This document shows positions 9,200 to 19,404 of a stretch of DNA of 64,000 nucleotides, in pieces. Location of the stretch: positions 22,033 to 86,032 of the forward strand of contig NZ_JYFE01000036.1 in assembly GCF_000877395.1 (NCBI RefSeq), read 5' to 3'. The stretch comes from Jannaschia aquimarina. Its GTDB lineage: Bacteria; Pseudomonadota; Alphaproteobacteria; Rhodobacterales; Rhodobacteraceae. Numbering within the stretch: position 1 is the stretch's first letter; every line of letters starts with the position of its first letter. The notes beneath the pieces were generated by a model. The model saw nothing but the letters and a program-made list of their open reading frames with translations, did no database searches and was not told the DNA's origin. Both the position numbers and the translations under genes were made by a program.

Positions 9200-9652
9200 A
9201 TGCTGACCAAGACCCGCATCGGCGGCGCCCTGCTGCTCGTATTCTGCCTGACATATTGGTGGCTGATCCGGGACATCCGGCTCCTGCCATTCCAGGTCAA
9301 TCAGGCATTCACGGCCCGGACGATCCCGGAGCTCCTGGCGATAATCGGCAGCGGCCTCGCGGTACTCTGCCTCATCCTCCCCGGATCCGGAGAGAAACCC
9401 GATCTCAAGGGCCTCGACTGGCCGCGCGTGATCGGCTTCCTCGTCCTGATGAGCGCCTATGGCCTCCTGATCCGCCCCCTCGGATTTCTCCTGTCCACGA
9501 CGGCGTTCCTGATGATCGGCTTCACGATGCTCGGCGAACGCCGGATCTGGATCAGTGCCGCCGTCGCCGTCCCCCTCGTGGTCGGATTCTGGGTCCTGAT
9601 GACGCAAGGGCTCGACGTCTACATCGCGCCCCTTCCCGCCGCCCTGAACTGA
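9200..9652 (+). CDS. tctB: tripartite tricarboxylate transporter small membrane subunit TctB
   Basis: The 150-residue membrane protein has about four hydrophobic helices (for instance IGGALLLVFCLTYWWLI at the N-terminus and VIGFLVLMSAYGLLIRPLGF in the middle), as in the small subunit of TTT transporters. Sequence conservation in this subunit is low, so the call rests on size, helix pattern and its place between tctC and tctA. GGGGAAA precedes the start. The tctA start lies 11 bases beyond its stop codon. Confidence 0.9.
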   Translation: MLTKTRIGGALLLVFCLTYWWLIRDIRLLPFQVNQAFTARTIPELLAIIGSGLAVLCLILPGSGEKPDLKGLDWPRVIGFLVLMSAYGLLIRPLGFLLSTTAFLMIGFTMLGERRIWISAAVAVPLVVGFWVLMTQGLDVYIAPLPAALN

Positions 9653-9662
9653 GGTCGCCTGC

Positions 9663-11198
9663 ATGATCGACGGCATCCTGATCGGCCTCTCGACGGCCCT
9701 TTCGCTCCAGAACCTGCTTTTCGTGATGATGGGCTGTCTGGTGGGCACCTTCATCGGCATGTTGCCCGGCCTGGGGCCGATGTCCGCCATCGCGCTGATG
9801 ATCCCCATCGCCGCCACGCTGGACCCTGCGGCGGGGATCATCCTGATGGCAGCGGTCTATTACGGCGCGATCTTCGGAGGATCGACGTCGTCCATCCTGA
9901 TCAACGCGCCGGGCGTCGCCTCGACCGTGGCCACGTCCTTCGACGGCTACCCGATGGCGCGCTCCGGGCAGGCCGGCAAGGCGCTGGCGATCGCAGCCTA
10001 TTCGTCCTTTTCCGGTGGGGTGATCGCGGCGATCTTCCTGCTGGTGGCCGCGCCCTCGCTCGCCAGCGTATCGCTTGCCTTCCAGTCAACCGACTACTTC
10101 GCGCTGATGGTGCTGGGCCTCGTGGCCGTCGCCGCCTTCGCGGGCAAGGGCAGCATGGTCAAGGCGCTGCTCATGACGGTCGTCGGCCTGATGCTCTCGA
10201 CCGTCGGTACCGACCAGACTCAAGGTGTCGCCCGGTTCACGCTCGGCATGATCGACCTCGTCGACGGGATCTCGTTCCTGCTTCTGGTGATGGCGACATT
10301 CGCCCTGTCCGAGGCGCTGATGGCGATCCTCAGGCCCAAGGACGACAGCGCCCGCCTCGAAGAGAAGGAAGCCTCGCAGAAGCTCGGCTCGATGAAGGTC
10401 AGCCGCGAAGAAGTGAAGGAGATGGTCCCGGTCATCAGCCGCTCCTCCGTTCTCGGCTTCATCGTCGGCGTCCTACCGGGCGCGGGAGCGACCATTGCGT
10501 CGTTCCTCGCCTACGGCACGGAACAGCGCATCGCCGGCCCGAAAAAGGGCGCCGAATTCGGCAAGGGCAGCGTGCGTGGCCTGTCCGCGCCAGAGACGGC
10601 CAACAACGCCGCCGCGACCGGCAGCTTCGTGCCCCTCCTGACGCTGGGAATTCCCGGCTCGGGGACGACGGCGATCATGCTGGGTGCACTGATCGGCTAC
10701 GGCATCCAGCCCGGCCCGCGCCTCTATCTCGATCAGCCCGACGTCTTCTGGTCGGTGATCGTGTCCATGTGGATCGGCAACATCATCCTGCTGATCCTGA
10801 ACCTGCCGCTGATCCCCTATATCGCGCGCGTCCTCGCGATCCCGTCGCGGTTCCTGTTGCCGCTGATCCTCTTCTTTTCGCTGATCGGCGTCTACTTCGT
10901 GTCGTTCAACACGTTCGACATCCAGTTGATGGTGCTCTTCGCCATCGCGGCGGTCGGATTGCGGCTGCTCGACTTCCCTATGGCGCCGATGATCCTCGGC
11001 TTCATCCTCGGCGGGATGATGGAAGAGAACCTGCGCCGCGCACTCCTGATCAACGACGGATCGTGGTCGTTCCTGTGGGAGCGAGGGCTGACCCTTTCGA
11101 TCCTCGTCATCGCTGCTCTGTGCTTGCTGGCCCCGCCGCTGGTGGGTTGGATCACGAAGTACCGCAATCGCAACACGACGGACGCCACGCCCGACTGA
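9663..11198 (+). CDS. tctA: tripartite tricarboxylate transporter large membrane subunit TctA
   Basis: The 511-residue protein is the large permease subunit of a TTT transporter, with 11-12 predicted helices. Diagnostic family segments are GTFIGMLPGLGPMSAIALM near residues 29-47, YYGAIFGGSTSSILINAPG near 66-84, and the second glycine/proline signature FIVGVLPGAGATIASFLAYG about 270. These two repeated loops form the pseudo-symmetric substrate path. Its TGA stop codon forms the outer end of a hairpin shared with the convergent oppF gene. Confidence 0.95.
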   Translation: MIDGILIGLSTALSLQNLLFVMMGCLVGTFIGMLPGLGPMSAIALMIPIAATLDPAAGIILMAAVYYGAIFGGSTSSILINAPGVASTVATSFDGYPMARSGQAGKALAIAAYSSFSGGVIAAIFLLVAAPSLASVSLAFQSTDYFALMVLGLVAVAAFAGKGSMVKALLMTVVGLMLSTVGTDQTQGVARFTLGMIDLVDGISFLLLVMATFALSEALMAILRPKDDSARLEEKEASQKLGSMKVSREEVKEMVPVISRSSVLGFIVGVLPGAGATIASFLAYGTEQRIAGPKKGAEFGKGSVRGLSAPETANNAAATGSFVPLLTLGIPGSGTTAIMLGALIGYGIQPGPRLYLDQPDVFWSVIVSMWIGNIILLILNLPLIPYIARVLAIPSRFLLPLILFFSLIGVYFVSFNTFDIQLMVLFAIAAVGLRLLDFPMAPMILGFILGGMMEENLRRALLINDGSWSFLWERGLTLSILVIAALCLLAPPLVGWITKYRNRNTTDATPD

Positions 11199-11219
11199 CG
11201 CGCCCAAAGGGGCGCGTCA
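11196..11219. terminator. bidirectional hairpin between tctA and oppF containing both stop codons
   Basis: TGACGCGCCC (11196-11205) and GGGCGCGTCA (11210-11219) form a perfect 10-bp stem with loop AAAG. The first three bases are the tctA stop; the last three, read on the minus strand, are the oppF stop. There is no T-tract on either side. The hairpin probably ends or protects both convergent transcripts. Confidence 0.65.
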
Positions 11220-12214
11220 GGAATTCACCGCGGCCCGGACGGGCTCCGAGTGGTAGGGGCAGGCCACCATCCGGCCCGGCGCCGGTTCCGCAAGGGCGGG
11301 CGCGCCGGCGGAGCAGTCGGGCCGCGCCACGGGGCAACGTGTGTGAAAAACACATCCCGACGGCGGAGCCAGCGGCGACGGGAGTTCTCCTTCCAGCGCG
11401 ATCCGTGCGCGTTTGCGGGTCGGATCGGGGCGCGGGATGGCCGAGATCAGGGCCTTTGCATACGGATGCAAAGGGGCGCCCACGACCTCGCGGGCAGCGC
11501 CCTCCTCCATCTTGCGACCGAGATACATCACCATGATCCGGTCCGAGACGTGGCGCACCACGCTCAGGTCATGGGCGATGAAGATCATCGCCAGACCCAT
11601 CTCCCGTCCGAGCCGGCGCAGCAGGTTGACCACCTGTGCCTGCACGCTGGCATCCAGCGCGCTGACCGGCTCGTCGCAGATCAGCAGCCGCGGCTCCAGG
11701 ATCAGTGCGCGCGCGATACCGATCCGCTGGCATTGCCCGCCCGAGAACTCGTGGGGGTAGCGGTTCACGAGGTTCGGCAGCAGGCCGACCCGCTCCATCA
11801 TCTCCTGCGAGGCGCGGCGCGCCTCGTCGCGGGTGACGTCCCGATGGGTCCGCAGAGGTTCCGCGATGATCTCGCCCACCGTCATCCGGGGATTCAGCGC
11901 GGCCAGCGGGTCCTGAAAGACCATCTGCACCTCTGCGCGATGCTTGCGGCGGGCCGCGACCGACAGGCCGGTCAATTCCGTTCCCTGCCAGACGACCCGC
12001 CCCGACGAGGCCGGGATCGTGCCGATCACCGCGCGCGCCAGCGTCGATTTGCCCGACCCGCTCTCGCCGACGACGCCCAGCGTCTCGCCGGCCTTCAGGT
12101 CGAACGAGATATCCTGCACCGCACGCAGCTTCTGCGGCGGCGTCCACGGCATCGCCCCCTTGCGCGGCACGTCGAAGGTGACCGAGAGATCGCGGACGGA
12201 GAGAAGCGGCGCGC

Positions 12215-12218
<4 letters not shown>
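11217..12218 (-). CDS. oppF: oligopeptide ABC transporter ATP-binding protein OppF
   Basis: The 333-residue ATPase has Walker A GESGSGKS (51-58), signature SGGQCQRIGIARALI, Walker B LLICDEPVSALD and the switch histidine in IFIAHDLSVV. The C-terminal oligopeptide/dipeptide transporter domain with CVFHTRCPVARPDC distinguishes it from other ABC ATPases; this cysteine-rich tail can bind an iron-sulfur cluster in some OppD/DppD-type proteins. It pairs with OppD to power peptide import. Its ATG overlaps the oppD stop (ATGA), which indicates translational coupling. It is the last gene of oppABCDF. Confidence 0.93.
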
Positions 12219-13185
<967 letters not shown>

Positions 13186-13186
<1 letters not shown>

Positions 13187-14127
13187 CATCGGTCCTTCGG
13201 GTCGAGCGCGTCGCGCAGCCCGTCGCCCACGAAGAACAGCGCGAAGAGCAGCGTGCAGAAGAAGAAGAGCGGAAAGCCCAGCATCCAGGGCGTCTCGTTG
13301 CGCAGGTTCTGCGCCCCCCCGTTGATCAGCGCGCCCAGCGAGGTCGACGGCTCCTGCACGCCCAGTCCCAGAAAGCTGATGAAGCTCTCGAACAGGATCA
13401 TGCTCGGCACCAGCAACGTGGCGTAGACCGCGACGATGCCCAGCAGGTTCGGCACGATGTGGCGCAGGATGATCCGGGGGGTCGACACGCCCGTCGCGAT
13501 GGCCGCCTCGACGAATTCGCGGTTCTTCAGGGTCAGCGTCTGTCCCCGCACGATCCGCGCCATGTCCAGCCAGGAGATTAGGCCGACGCCCACGAAGAGC
13601 ATGATGACCGACCGTTCGAAGACGACCATCAGCAGGATCAGGACAAACATGTAGGGGATGGCGATCAGCACGTCGACGATCCGCATCATCACCTGATCCG
13701 TACGCCCGCCCACATAGCCCGACACCGCTCCGTAGAGCGTGCCGATGATCACGGCGACCAGCGCGCCGACGATGCCCACGGCCAGGCTGATCCGCGTGCC
13801 CTGCACCGTGCGGGCAAAGAGGTCGCGCCCCGTCTCGTCGACGCCGAACCAATGGCCGTTGGCGAGGCTCGGCCCGCCGACCTCGGGCACCCGGCCCAGC
13901 ATGGCCCAGTCGATTTCCTCGTTGGACCATTGCGCGATCAGGTCGCCGAACAGCGCGAACGCGATCAGAAGCAGCAGGACGATCAGGCCCCCGGTCGCCG
14001 CCTTGTTGCGCAGGAACCTCGCCCGGGCATCCGCCCAGAGAGAGCGGCCGGCGACGATTTCCGTCGCGCCCTCGGGGTAGGGGTTCGTGGCCGGTGAGAT
14101 GAAGGCGCGGGCGAAGCGGCGGAACAT
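13186..14127 (-). CDS. oppC: oligopeptide ABC transporter permease OppC
   Basis: The 313-residue inner-membrane permease has an N-terminal cytoplasmic stretch, one helix (GGLIVLLLLIAFALFGDLIA), a periplasmic loop with NGHWFGVDETGRDLFART typical of OppC/DppC, then five helices. The ABC permease EAA-type loop is near EAAIATGVSTPRIILRHIVP. The start at 14127 (MFRRFARAF) leaves four bases after the oppB stop; an upstream in-frame ATG at 14163 would overlap oppB by 32 bases and adds an unconserved-looking leader. Its stop overlaps the oppD start. Confidence 0.92.
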
Positions 14128-14131
14128 GGCG

Positions 14132-15055
14132 CTACAACCGGATCTTCGGGTCGATCCAGGCATAGGCCAGATCGACGACGAGGTTCAGCGCGACGACGAT
14201 GATCCCATAAAGGACGGTCACGCCCATGATGACCGAATAATCCCGCCCCAGGGCGGCCGCGACGAAGAACTGCCCGATCCCCCCGGTCGAGAAGAAGACG
14301 TCGATCAGCACCGAACCGGTCAGCAGGAATGCAAAGGTGGGCCCGAGATAAGAGATCACGGGCAGCATTGCGGGCTTCAGTGCGTGCCGCAGGATCACTC
14401 GGCGCATGGGCAGTCCCTTGGCCTGCGCCGTGCGGATGAAGGGCGCGTTCAGCACTTCCAGCATCGAGGATCGTGTCAACCGCGCAATGGATGCCATGAA
14501 GGACGTGCTCAGCGCGATGACCGGCAGCACCAGGTAATTCCACTGCCCGCCCTGCCAGCCGCCGCCCGGCAGCCAGCCCAGCCACAGCGTGAAGACCAGC
14601 ACCAGGATCGGCGCCATCACGAAGTTCGGCAATACCTGCGCCCCGATGGAAAAGCCCACCGCCAGATAGTCGATCCACGTGTTGTGCCGGATCGCCGCGA
14701 CGATCCCCAGCGGCACGCCCACCGCGATGGCGGCGAGGCCGGACCAGATGCCGTAGGTCAGCGTCACCGGAAAGCCCTGCGCGATGATGTCGTTCACGGT
14801 GCGGTCGCGGTAGGTGAAGCTGGGCCCGAAATCGAACTGCGTGACGATGTTCCAGATGTAGATCCCCAACCGTTCGATGGCGGGACGGTCCAGCCCATAC
14901 TTCGCTTCGAGATTGGCCAGGACAGCGGGGGGGATGCCGCGCTCGCTGTCGAAGGGCGAGCCGGGCGCGAATTCCATCAGCACGAAACTCAGCACGATCA
15001 GTGTCAGGATCGTGGGGATCGCGATGGCGATGCGGCGGAGGATATAGGCGGTCAT
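14132..15055 (-). CDS. oppB: oligopeptide ABC transporter permease OppB
   Basis: The 307-residue permease begins MTAYILRRIAIAIPTILTLI, the usual OppB/DppB N-terminal helix, and has about six helices. The cytoplasmic coupling loop is in RTAQAKGLPMRRVILRHALK. The periplasmic part near FAPGSPFDSERGIPP is also characteristic. With OppC it makes the channel for oligopeptides delivered by OppA. It starts 46 bases after oppA, and a strong hairpin occupies that gap, which would let oppA transcripts outnumber the permease message. Confidence 0.93.
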   Translation of the reverse strand: MTAYILRRIAIAIPTILTLIVLSFVLMEFAPGSPFDSERGIPPAVLANLEAKYGLDRPAIERLGIYIWNIVTQFDFGPSFTYRDRTVNDIIAQGFPVTLTYGIWSGLAAIAVGVPLGIVAAIRHNTWIDYLAVGFSIGAQVLPNFVMAPILVLVFTLWLGWLPGGGWQGGQWNYLVLPVIALSTSFMASIARLTRSSMLEVLNAPFIRTAQAKGLPMRRVILRHALKPAMLPVISYLGPTFAFLLTGSVLIDVFFSTGGIGQFFVAAALGRDYSVIMGVTVLYGIIVVALNLVVDLAYAWIDPKIRL

Positions 15056-15065
15056 GGCAAAGGGC

Positions 15066-15095
15066 TGGCGCCGCCCCGGTCAGGGGGCGGCGCCA
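15066..15095 (-). promoter_or_regulatory. intra-operon stem-loop between oppA and oppB
   Basis: TGGCGCCGCCCC (15066-15077) and GGGGCGGCGCCA (15084-15095) form a perfect 12-bp, very GC-rich stem with a 6-base loop. It sits between the oppA stop and the oppB start. Such hairpins after a binding-protein gene commonly protect its mRNA or partly stop transcription, giving more receptor than permease. No T-tract follows, so full termination is unlikely. Confidence 0.65.
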
Positions 15096-15101
15096 TGGGT
15101 C

Positions 15102-16718
15102 TCATTCGTCGGCGACGCGGTAGAAGTCCTTGACGTACCAGTTGTTCTCCACGTTTTCGCGCGGGAACCCCTTGATCGACGGGTCCAGCAGGAAGGCCAG
15201 CGAGTAGTGGTAGATCGGGACGATCGCCATCTCGTCGTAGAGGATCTGCTCGACCTGCGAGTAGTTCGGCTGCGGATCCTCGGCCGTCTTGGAGGCGACC
15301 ATCAGCTCGTCCACCTCGGCGTTGGAAAACTTGCCGTCATTCGATCCATGCGTCGTCGTCACGAGGTCGAGGAAGGTCGACGCCTCGTTGTAATCCCCGC
15401 ACCAGGCCGAGCGGGCCAAGTCGAATCCGCCCTCGCGGCGCTGGTCGAGATAGATCGCCCATTCGCTGTTCGACAGTTCCGTCTCGACGCCCAGCTTCTG
15501 CTTCCACATCTGGCTGATGACGGTGGCGATCTGCCGGTGGTTGTCGGACGTGTTGTAGATCAGGCGCAGCTCCAGGTCCGGGCTGCCCGCCTCTTCCCAC
15601 AGGCGCTGGGCCTCCGCATCCCGCTCCGCCTGGGTCAGCTCGGCATAGGGGATCTCCGGCATCTCGAAGCCGGCGGTGGCCCAATGCGTGAAGTTGTAGG
15701 CCGGCTCCTGTCCGCCCTGCAGGATCTGGTCGACGATGACGTCGCGGTCCACGGCGTAGGACAGCGCCTTGCGCACATTCGGGTCGCGCAGCGCCTCGGG
15801 CACGTCGTCGCCGTCGCGGAAGTTGAACGCGTAATAGTAGCTGCACAGCCGAGGGACGCTGATCGCCTCTTCGGGCCGCTCCTGCTGCAGACGCGGGAAA
15901 GACCCCGCGGGCAGCGGCTCCAGCATGTCGAACTCGCCCGCCTCGTAGCGGGTCAGGGCCTGGTTTTCGTCGTTGATGACGTAGCCTTCGACGCGCTCGA
16001 TGATGACGTTCTCGGCGTCCCAGTATTCCGGGTTCTTCACGAGCGTGAATGTCTCGTTCAGCGTCAGGCTTTCCAACGTGTAGGCCCCATTCGAGACCAT
16101 ATTTTCGGGCGCCGTCCAGTCGTCGCCATGCGCTTCGATGGTTGGCGCGTGGACGGGGAACAGAGTGGCGTAGGTCGTCATCGCCGGGAAGAAGGGGAGC
16201 GGCTGGGTCAGTGTGACGCGCAGGGTGCGGTCGTCCACGGCCTCCACACCCAGCGTTTCCGGGTCGGCCTCGCCGGCGACGATCTCGGCGGCGTTTTCCA
16301 TCGAGGTCAGTTCGACATACCAGGCGTAGGGCGAGGCGGTGGCCGGATCGGCCGCGCGGCGCCAGCCGTTCACGAAGTCCTGCGCCGTTACCGGGTCGCC
16401 ATTCGACCAAGCGGCGTCCTCGCGCAACGTGAAGGTGTAGACCGTATTACCCTCGGACGCCTCGAAGCTCTCGGCCACGCCCGGGACGAGGTTGCCCTGA
16501 GCGTCCTGGTTCATCAGCCCTTCGAACAATTGCCGGATGACGTGGGAACCCGCCGCCTCTTCGTTCAGCTGCGGATCCAGCGTCGGGAACTGGTCCAGAA
16601 GGCGGTAGCGGAACACCTGCTCTTCGGCCAGCACTTCGCCCGGCTGTGGTTGAGCGGCATGGGCGGGCGGCACGATCATCGTGGCGGCGGCAAGGGCGAG
16701 TAGCGTCCTGCGATACAT
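15102..16718 (-). CDS. oppA: oligopeptide ABC transporter substrate-binding protein OppA
   Basis: The 538-residue periplasmic receptor belongs to solute-binding family 5 in its Gram-negative OppA/MppA form. A signal peptide (MYRRTLLALAAATM...AHA) is followed by LDQFPTLDPQLNEEAAGSHV and LFEGLMNQDAQGNLVPGVAE, the family's opening motifs, then DVPEALRDPNVRKALSYAVD. The start at 16718 has AGGAGA seven bases upstream; an in-frame ATG at 16769 lacks this and would spoil the signal peptide. It is the first gene of oppABCDF and probably has its own promoter in 16719-16913, because the preceding glpV transcript ends in terminator hairpins. Confidence 0.94.
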   Translation of the reverse strand: MYRRTLLALAAATMIVPPAHAAQPQPGEVLAEEQVFRYRLLDQFPTLDPQLNEEAAGSHVIRQLFEGLMNQDAQGNLVPGVAESFEASEGNTVYTFTLREDAAWSNGDPVTAQDFVNGWRRAADPATASPYAWYVELTSMENAAEIVAGEADPETLGVEAVDDRTLRVTLTQPLPFFPAMTTYATLFPVHAPTIEAHGDDWTAPENMVSNGAYTLESLTLNETFTLVKNPEYWDAENVIIERVEGYVINDENQALTRYEAGEFDMLEPLPAGSFPRLQQERPEEAISVPRLCSYYYAFNFRDGDDVPEALRDPNVRKALSYAVDRDVIVDQILQGGQEPAYNFTHWATAGFEMPEIPYAELTQAERDAEAQRLWEEAGSPDLELRLIYNTSDNHRQIATVISQMWKQKLGVETELSNSEWAIYLDQRREGGFDLARSAWCGDYNEASTFLDLVTTTHGSNDGKFSNAEVDELMVASKTAEDPQPNYSQVEQILYDEMAIVPIYHYSLAFLLDPSIKGFPRENVENNWYVKDFYRVADE

Positions 16719-16913
16719 CGAAATTCTCTCCTGTCGGGTGGGTCGGGCGCGTGGTCCGCGCCACTTCACTGCAACAAGAGTGCCCCCCTGTTCCGCGCCG
16801 CCGCAAGCGTTCCCGCGGACTTACCCCAGTGACGCGACGTCCATCGGCGAGACCCCGCCTATTGCCTGGACGGGCAGGTTGACAGGCGACTGCCAAATGG
16901 GCGCCACGCAACG

Positions 16914-16978
16914 AAAAGGGCCCGCCGCGGAATGAACCGGGCGGGCCCCCTGGGGGCGGGCGGAAAGGGCGCCCGCCC
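16914..16978 (-). terminator. double hairpin terminator after glpV
   Basis: Two stems follow the glpV stop on the minus strand. The first pairs 16970-16978 with 16954-16962 (9 bp, GGGCGGGCG type). The second pairs 16940-16948 with 16918-16926 (GGGCCCGCC type), and on the minus strand it runs straight into TTTTC, a short T-tract. This is a convincing intrinsic terminator for the glp operon and isolates it from oppA. Confidence 0.75.
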
Positions 16979-16984
16979 GTCAGC

Positions 16985-18703
16985 TCATTGCTGCCAGGAC
17001 TGGATCAGCTCGTCGTAGCCGACGGTTTGTGGCTCCTCGTCCTCGTTCTCCAGCTTCGCCTTGGGCGAGCCGTCCTGCGACAGCCAGTACTCCGCTTCCC
17101 GCTCCTCGTTCAGGACCGGGCCGAGATCGCCCTGCACGCCGGCACGTTCCAGCCGTGCGAGCACCTGCTCCTGCTGTTCACACAGACTGTCCAGCGCCTC
17201 CTGCGCCGACTTCGCGCCTGACGAGGCGTCACCGATATTCTGCCACCAGAGCTGCGCCAGACGCGGATAGTCCGGCACGTTGGTGCCCGTGGGCGACCAG
17301 CGGACGCGGGCGGGCGAGCGGTAGAACTCGACCAGGCCGCCAAGCTGCGGCGCACGTTCGGTGAAGCTGTCGTGGTTGATCGTGGACTCGCGGATGAAGG
17401 TGAGGCCCGCATGGGATTTCTCGACATCCACCGTCTGCGAGGTGACGAACTGGGCATAGAGCCACGCCGCCTTGGCGCGGTCCACTGGCGTGGACTGCAT
17501 CAGCGTCCAGGATCCGGCATCCTGGTAGCCGACCTTCATGCCATCCTCCCAGTAGACGCCGTGTGGGCTGGGCGCCATGCGCCAGCGGGGCGAGCCGTCC
17601 TCGTTCAGCACGGCAGCCGCACCGTCGCCCACCATGTCGGCGGTAAATGCGGTGTACCAGAACATCTGCTGCGCGACGTTGCCCTGCGCCGGGATCGGAC
17701 CGGCCTCGCTGAAGGTCATGCCGGCCGCGGCGGGTGGCGCGTAGTTCTGCAGCCAGTCGACGTACTTCTCGATGGCGTAGACCGCCGCCGGAGAGTTCGT
17801 CGCTCCGCCCCGCGCCACGCAGGAACCGACGGGCTGGCTGTTCTCGTTGACGCGGATGCCCCACTCGTCGACGGGCAGGCCGTTGGGCTCGCCGACCGAT
17901 CCCATGCCGGCCATCGACATCCACGCATCGGTGAAGCGCCAGCCCAGGCTCGGGTCTTTCTTGCCGTAATCCATGTGGCCGTAGATCTCGCCCTCGATGC
18001 CCATGTGGCTGAGGTCGCGGCCGGTGAAGAAGGCGGCGATGTCTTCGTAGGCGGACCAGGTGACCGGCACCCCCAGCGGGTAGCCGTATTCCGCCTCGAA
18101 GTCGGCCATGTTCTTTTCGTCGGTGAACATGTCGTAGCGGAACCAGTAGAGGTTCGCGAATTGCTGGGTCGGCATCTGGTAGAGCTTGCCGTCAGGTCCC
18201 GTCGTGAAGTCGAGCCCGATGAAGTCTTCCAGGTTGATCGTGGGCGAGGTGACGTCCGCGCCTTCTCCGGCCATCCAGTCGGTCAGGTTGCGCACCTGCT
18301 GGTAGCGCCAATGGGTGCCGATCAGATCGCTGTCGTTGACATAGGCGTCGTAGATGTTCTCGCCGGACTGCATCTGCGTCTGCAGCTTCTCGACCACGTC
18401 GCCTTCGCCGATCAGGTCGTGGGTGACGTTGATCCCGGTGATCGCGGTGAAGGCCGGGGCCAGGACGTTGGCCTCGTATTCGTGGGTGGTGATCGTCTCC
18501 GACACGACGGTGATGTCCATGCCCTGAAACGGCTCGGACGCGTCGACGAACCACTGCATCTCTGCTTCCTGCTCCTCGCGGGTCAGGGTGGAGCGTTCGA
18601 TGTTCTCGTCCAGGAACGCGCGCGCGGCGTCCATGTCGGCGAAAGCGGGCAGCCCGGCGAATGCCAGGGCGAGCGCCGTCGCGGATGTGAGGGTCTTTTT
18701 CAT
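16985..18703 (-). CDS. glpV: glycerol ABC transporter substrate-binding protein GlpV
   Basis: The 572-residue periplasmic protein is a family 1 extracellular solute-binding protein with signal peptide MKKTLTSATALALAFAGLPAFA. It matches the long GlpV type of the Rhizobium glycerol importer in length and in its place at the end of a glpSTPQU run. Typical segments include ITVVSETITTHEYEANVLAP after the N-terminal helix and LGWRFTDAWMSMAGMGS in the middle. GGGAGGA precedes the ATG. The substrate assignment (glycerol) rests on gene order and the divergent glpR, not on binding residues. Confidence 0.85.
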   Translation of the reverse strand: MKKTLTSATALALAFAGLPAFADMDAARAFLDENIERSTLTREEQEAEMQWFVDASEPFQGMDITVVSETITTHEYEANVLAPAFTAITGINVTHDLIGEGDVVEKLQTQMQSGENIYDAYVNDSDLIGTHWRYQQVRNLTDWMAGEGADVTSPTINLEDFIGLDFTTGPDGKLYQMPTQQFANLYWFRYDMFTDEKNMADFEAEYGYPLGVPVTWSAYEDIAAFFTGRDLSHMGIEGEIYGHMDYGKKDPSLGWRFTDAWMSMAGMGSVGEPNGLPVDEWGIRVNENSQPVGSCVARGGATNSPAAVYAIEKYVDWLQNYAPPAAAGMTFSEAGPIPAQGNVAQQMFWYTAFTADMVGDGAAAVLNEDGSPRWRMAPSPHGVYWEDGMKVGYQDAGSWTLMQSTPVDRAKAAWLYAQFVTSQTVDVEKSHAGLTFIRESTINHDSFTERAPQLGGLVEFYRSPARVRWSPTGTNVPDYPRLAQLWWQNIGDASSGAKSAQEALDSLCEQQEQVLARLERAGVQGDLGPVLNEEREAEYWLSQDGSPKAKLENEDEEPQTVGYDELIQSWQQ

Positions 18704-18740
18704 TGGTATCCTCCCTTGGTGTTTCTTGTCTGCGCGTGTC

Positions 18741-19016
18741 TCAGACGTAGCGGAACACCGCTACGGCATAGGCGAGGCACGCGATCAGGGCGTAGGGCTG
18801 GGGACCGATTTCGAGCCCCAGCCAGATCAGGTTGATGAAGGCCGAACCCAGCAGCGTGATGAACAGCCGGTCGCCTCGGGTCGTCTCGATCCGCAGGATG
18901 CCGACGCGCGGCGTCTCGGGATACTTGATCGCAAGCACCGTCATCGTGACGAGCAGGCCCGCGATCACCGCGAAGAAGGCCGCCGTGGGCCAGGTCCAGG
19001 CCATCCAGTCTAGCAT
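18741..19016 (-). CDS. glpU: small membrane protein of the glycerol transporter operon (DUF2160, GlpU-like)
   Basis: The 91-residue protein has three hydrophobic segments (about residues 9-28, 50-70 and 74-90) and matches the DUF2160 family found only next to glycerol/sugar-alcohol ABC transporters. Its role is unknown; it may be an accessory membrane subunit. The ATG at 19016 has GGAGGA six bases upstream. It lies just downstream of the left end of the GIY-YIG cassette, so the cassette now separates it from glpQ. Confidence 0.8.
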   Translation of the reverse strand: MLDWMAWTWPTAAFFAVIAGLLVTMTVLAIKYPETPRVGILRIETTRGDRLFITLLGSAFINLIWLGLEIGPQPYALIACLAYAVAVFRYV

Positions 19017-19040
19017 CCCGTGTCCTCCGGGTCGGATGTC

Positions 19041-19063
19041 ATCGCCGGGCTCGACCCGGCGAT
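19041..19063. repeat. palindromic end of the GIY-YIG cassette (left)
   Basis: ATCGCCGGG, loop CTCGA, CCCGGCGAT: a 9-bp perfect stem lying between the glpU start and the nuclease stop codon. It pairs as an inverted copy with 19384-19404. Confidence 0.7.
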
Positions 19064-19068
19064 CCACT

Positions 19069-19359
19069 TTACGACAGGCGCGAAATCCCAGACCATAGAT
19101 CGCACCACTCGGGGTTCTCGCGTTCGATTAGCGAGATCTTCCAGGCACGCTTCCATTTCTTGATGCTCTTCTCGCGCTTGATCGCGTAAGGCGCCGCCTC
19201 GTGCCGCTCGAACCAGACCAGCTTCGTGACATTGCAGCGCGCGGTGAAGCTGTTTGGAGCGACGTGCTCCCGATGTTCCCAGACGCGGCGCACGAGATCG
19301 CTGGTCACACCCACATAGAGCGTACCGTTTCGCTGGCTTGCGAGGATGTAGGTCCACAT
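19069..19359 (-). CDS. small GIY-YIG nuclease superfamily protein
   Basis: The 96-residue protein is a lone GIY-YIG domain. The TYI and LYVGVTSDLVRRVWEHRE segments supply the family's two tyrosine/glycine strands and the conserved arginine; WFERHEAAPYAIKREKSIKKW is the usual continuation with the catalytic glutamate of the RE(K) segment. The start at 19359 (MWTYILASQ) is the typical one for this group; an in-frame ATG at 19395 would add an unrelated leader. The family cuts or nicks DNA; the function of these short stand-alone versions is not established. Here it interrupts the glycerol operon in the same orientation. Confidence 0.85.
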   Translation of the reverse strand: MWTYILASQRNGTLYVGVTSDLVRRVWEHREHVAPNSFTARCNVTKLVWFERHEAAPYAIKREKSIKKWKRAWKISLIERENPEWCDLWSGISRLS

Positions 19360-19383
19360 GGCGGTTAGGGGTCGACAGGTAGG

Positions 19384-19404
19384 TGGCCGGGTCAAGCCCG
19401 GCCA
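19384..19404. repeat. palindromic end of the GIY-YIG cassette (right)
   Basis: TGGCCGGG, loop TCAAG, CCCGGCCA: an 8-bp perfect stem between glpQ and the nuclease gene. Read on the minus strand it is a diverged copy of the left end. Confidence 0.7.
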
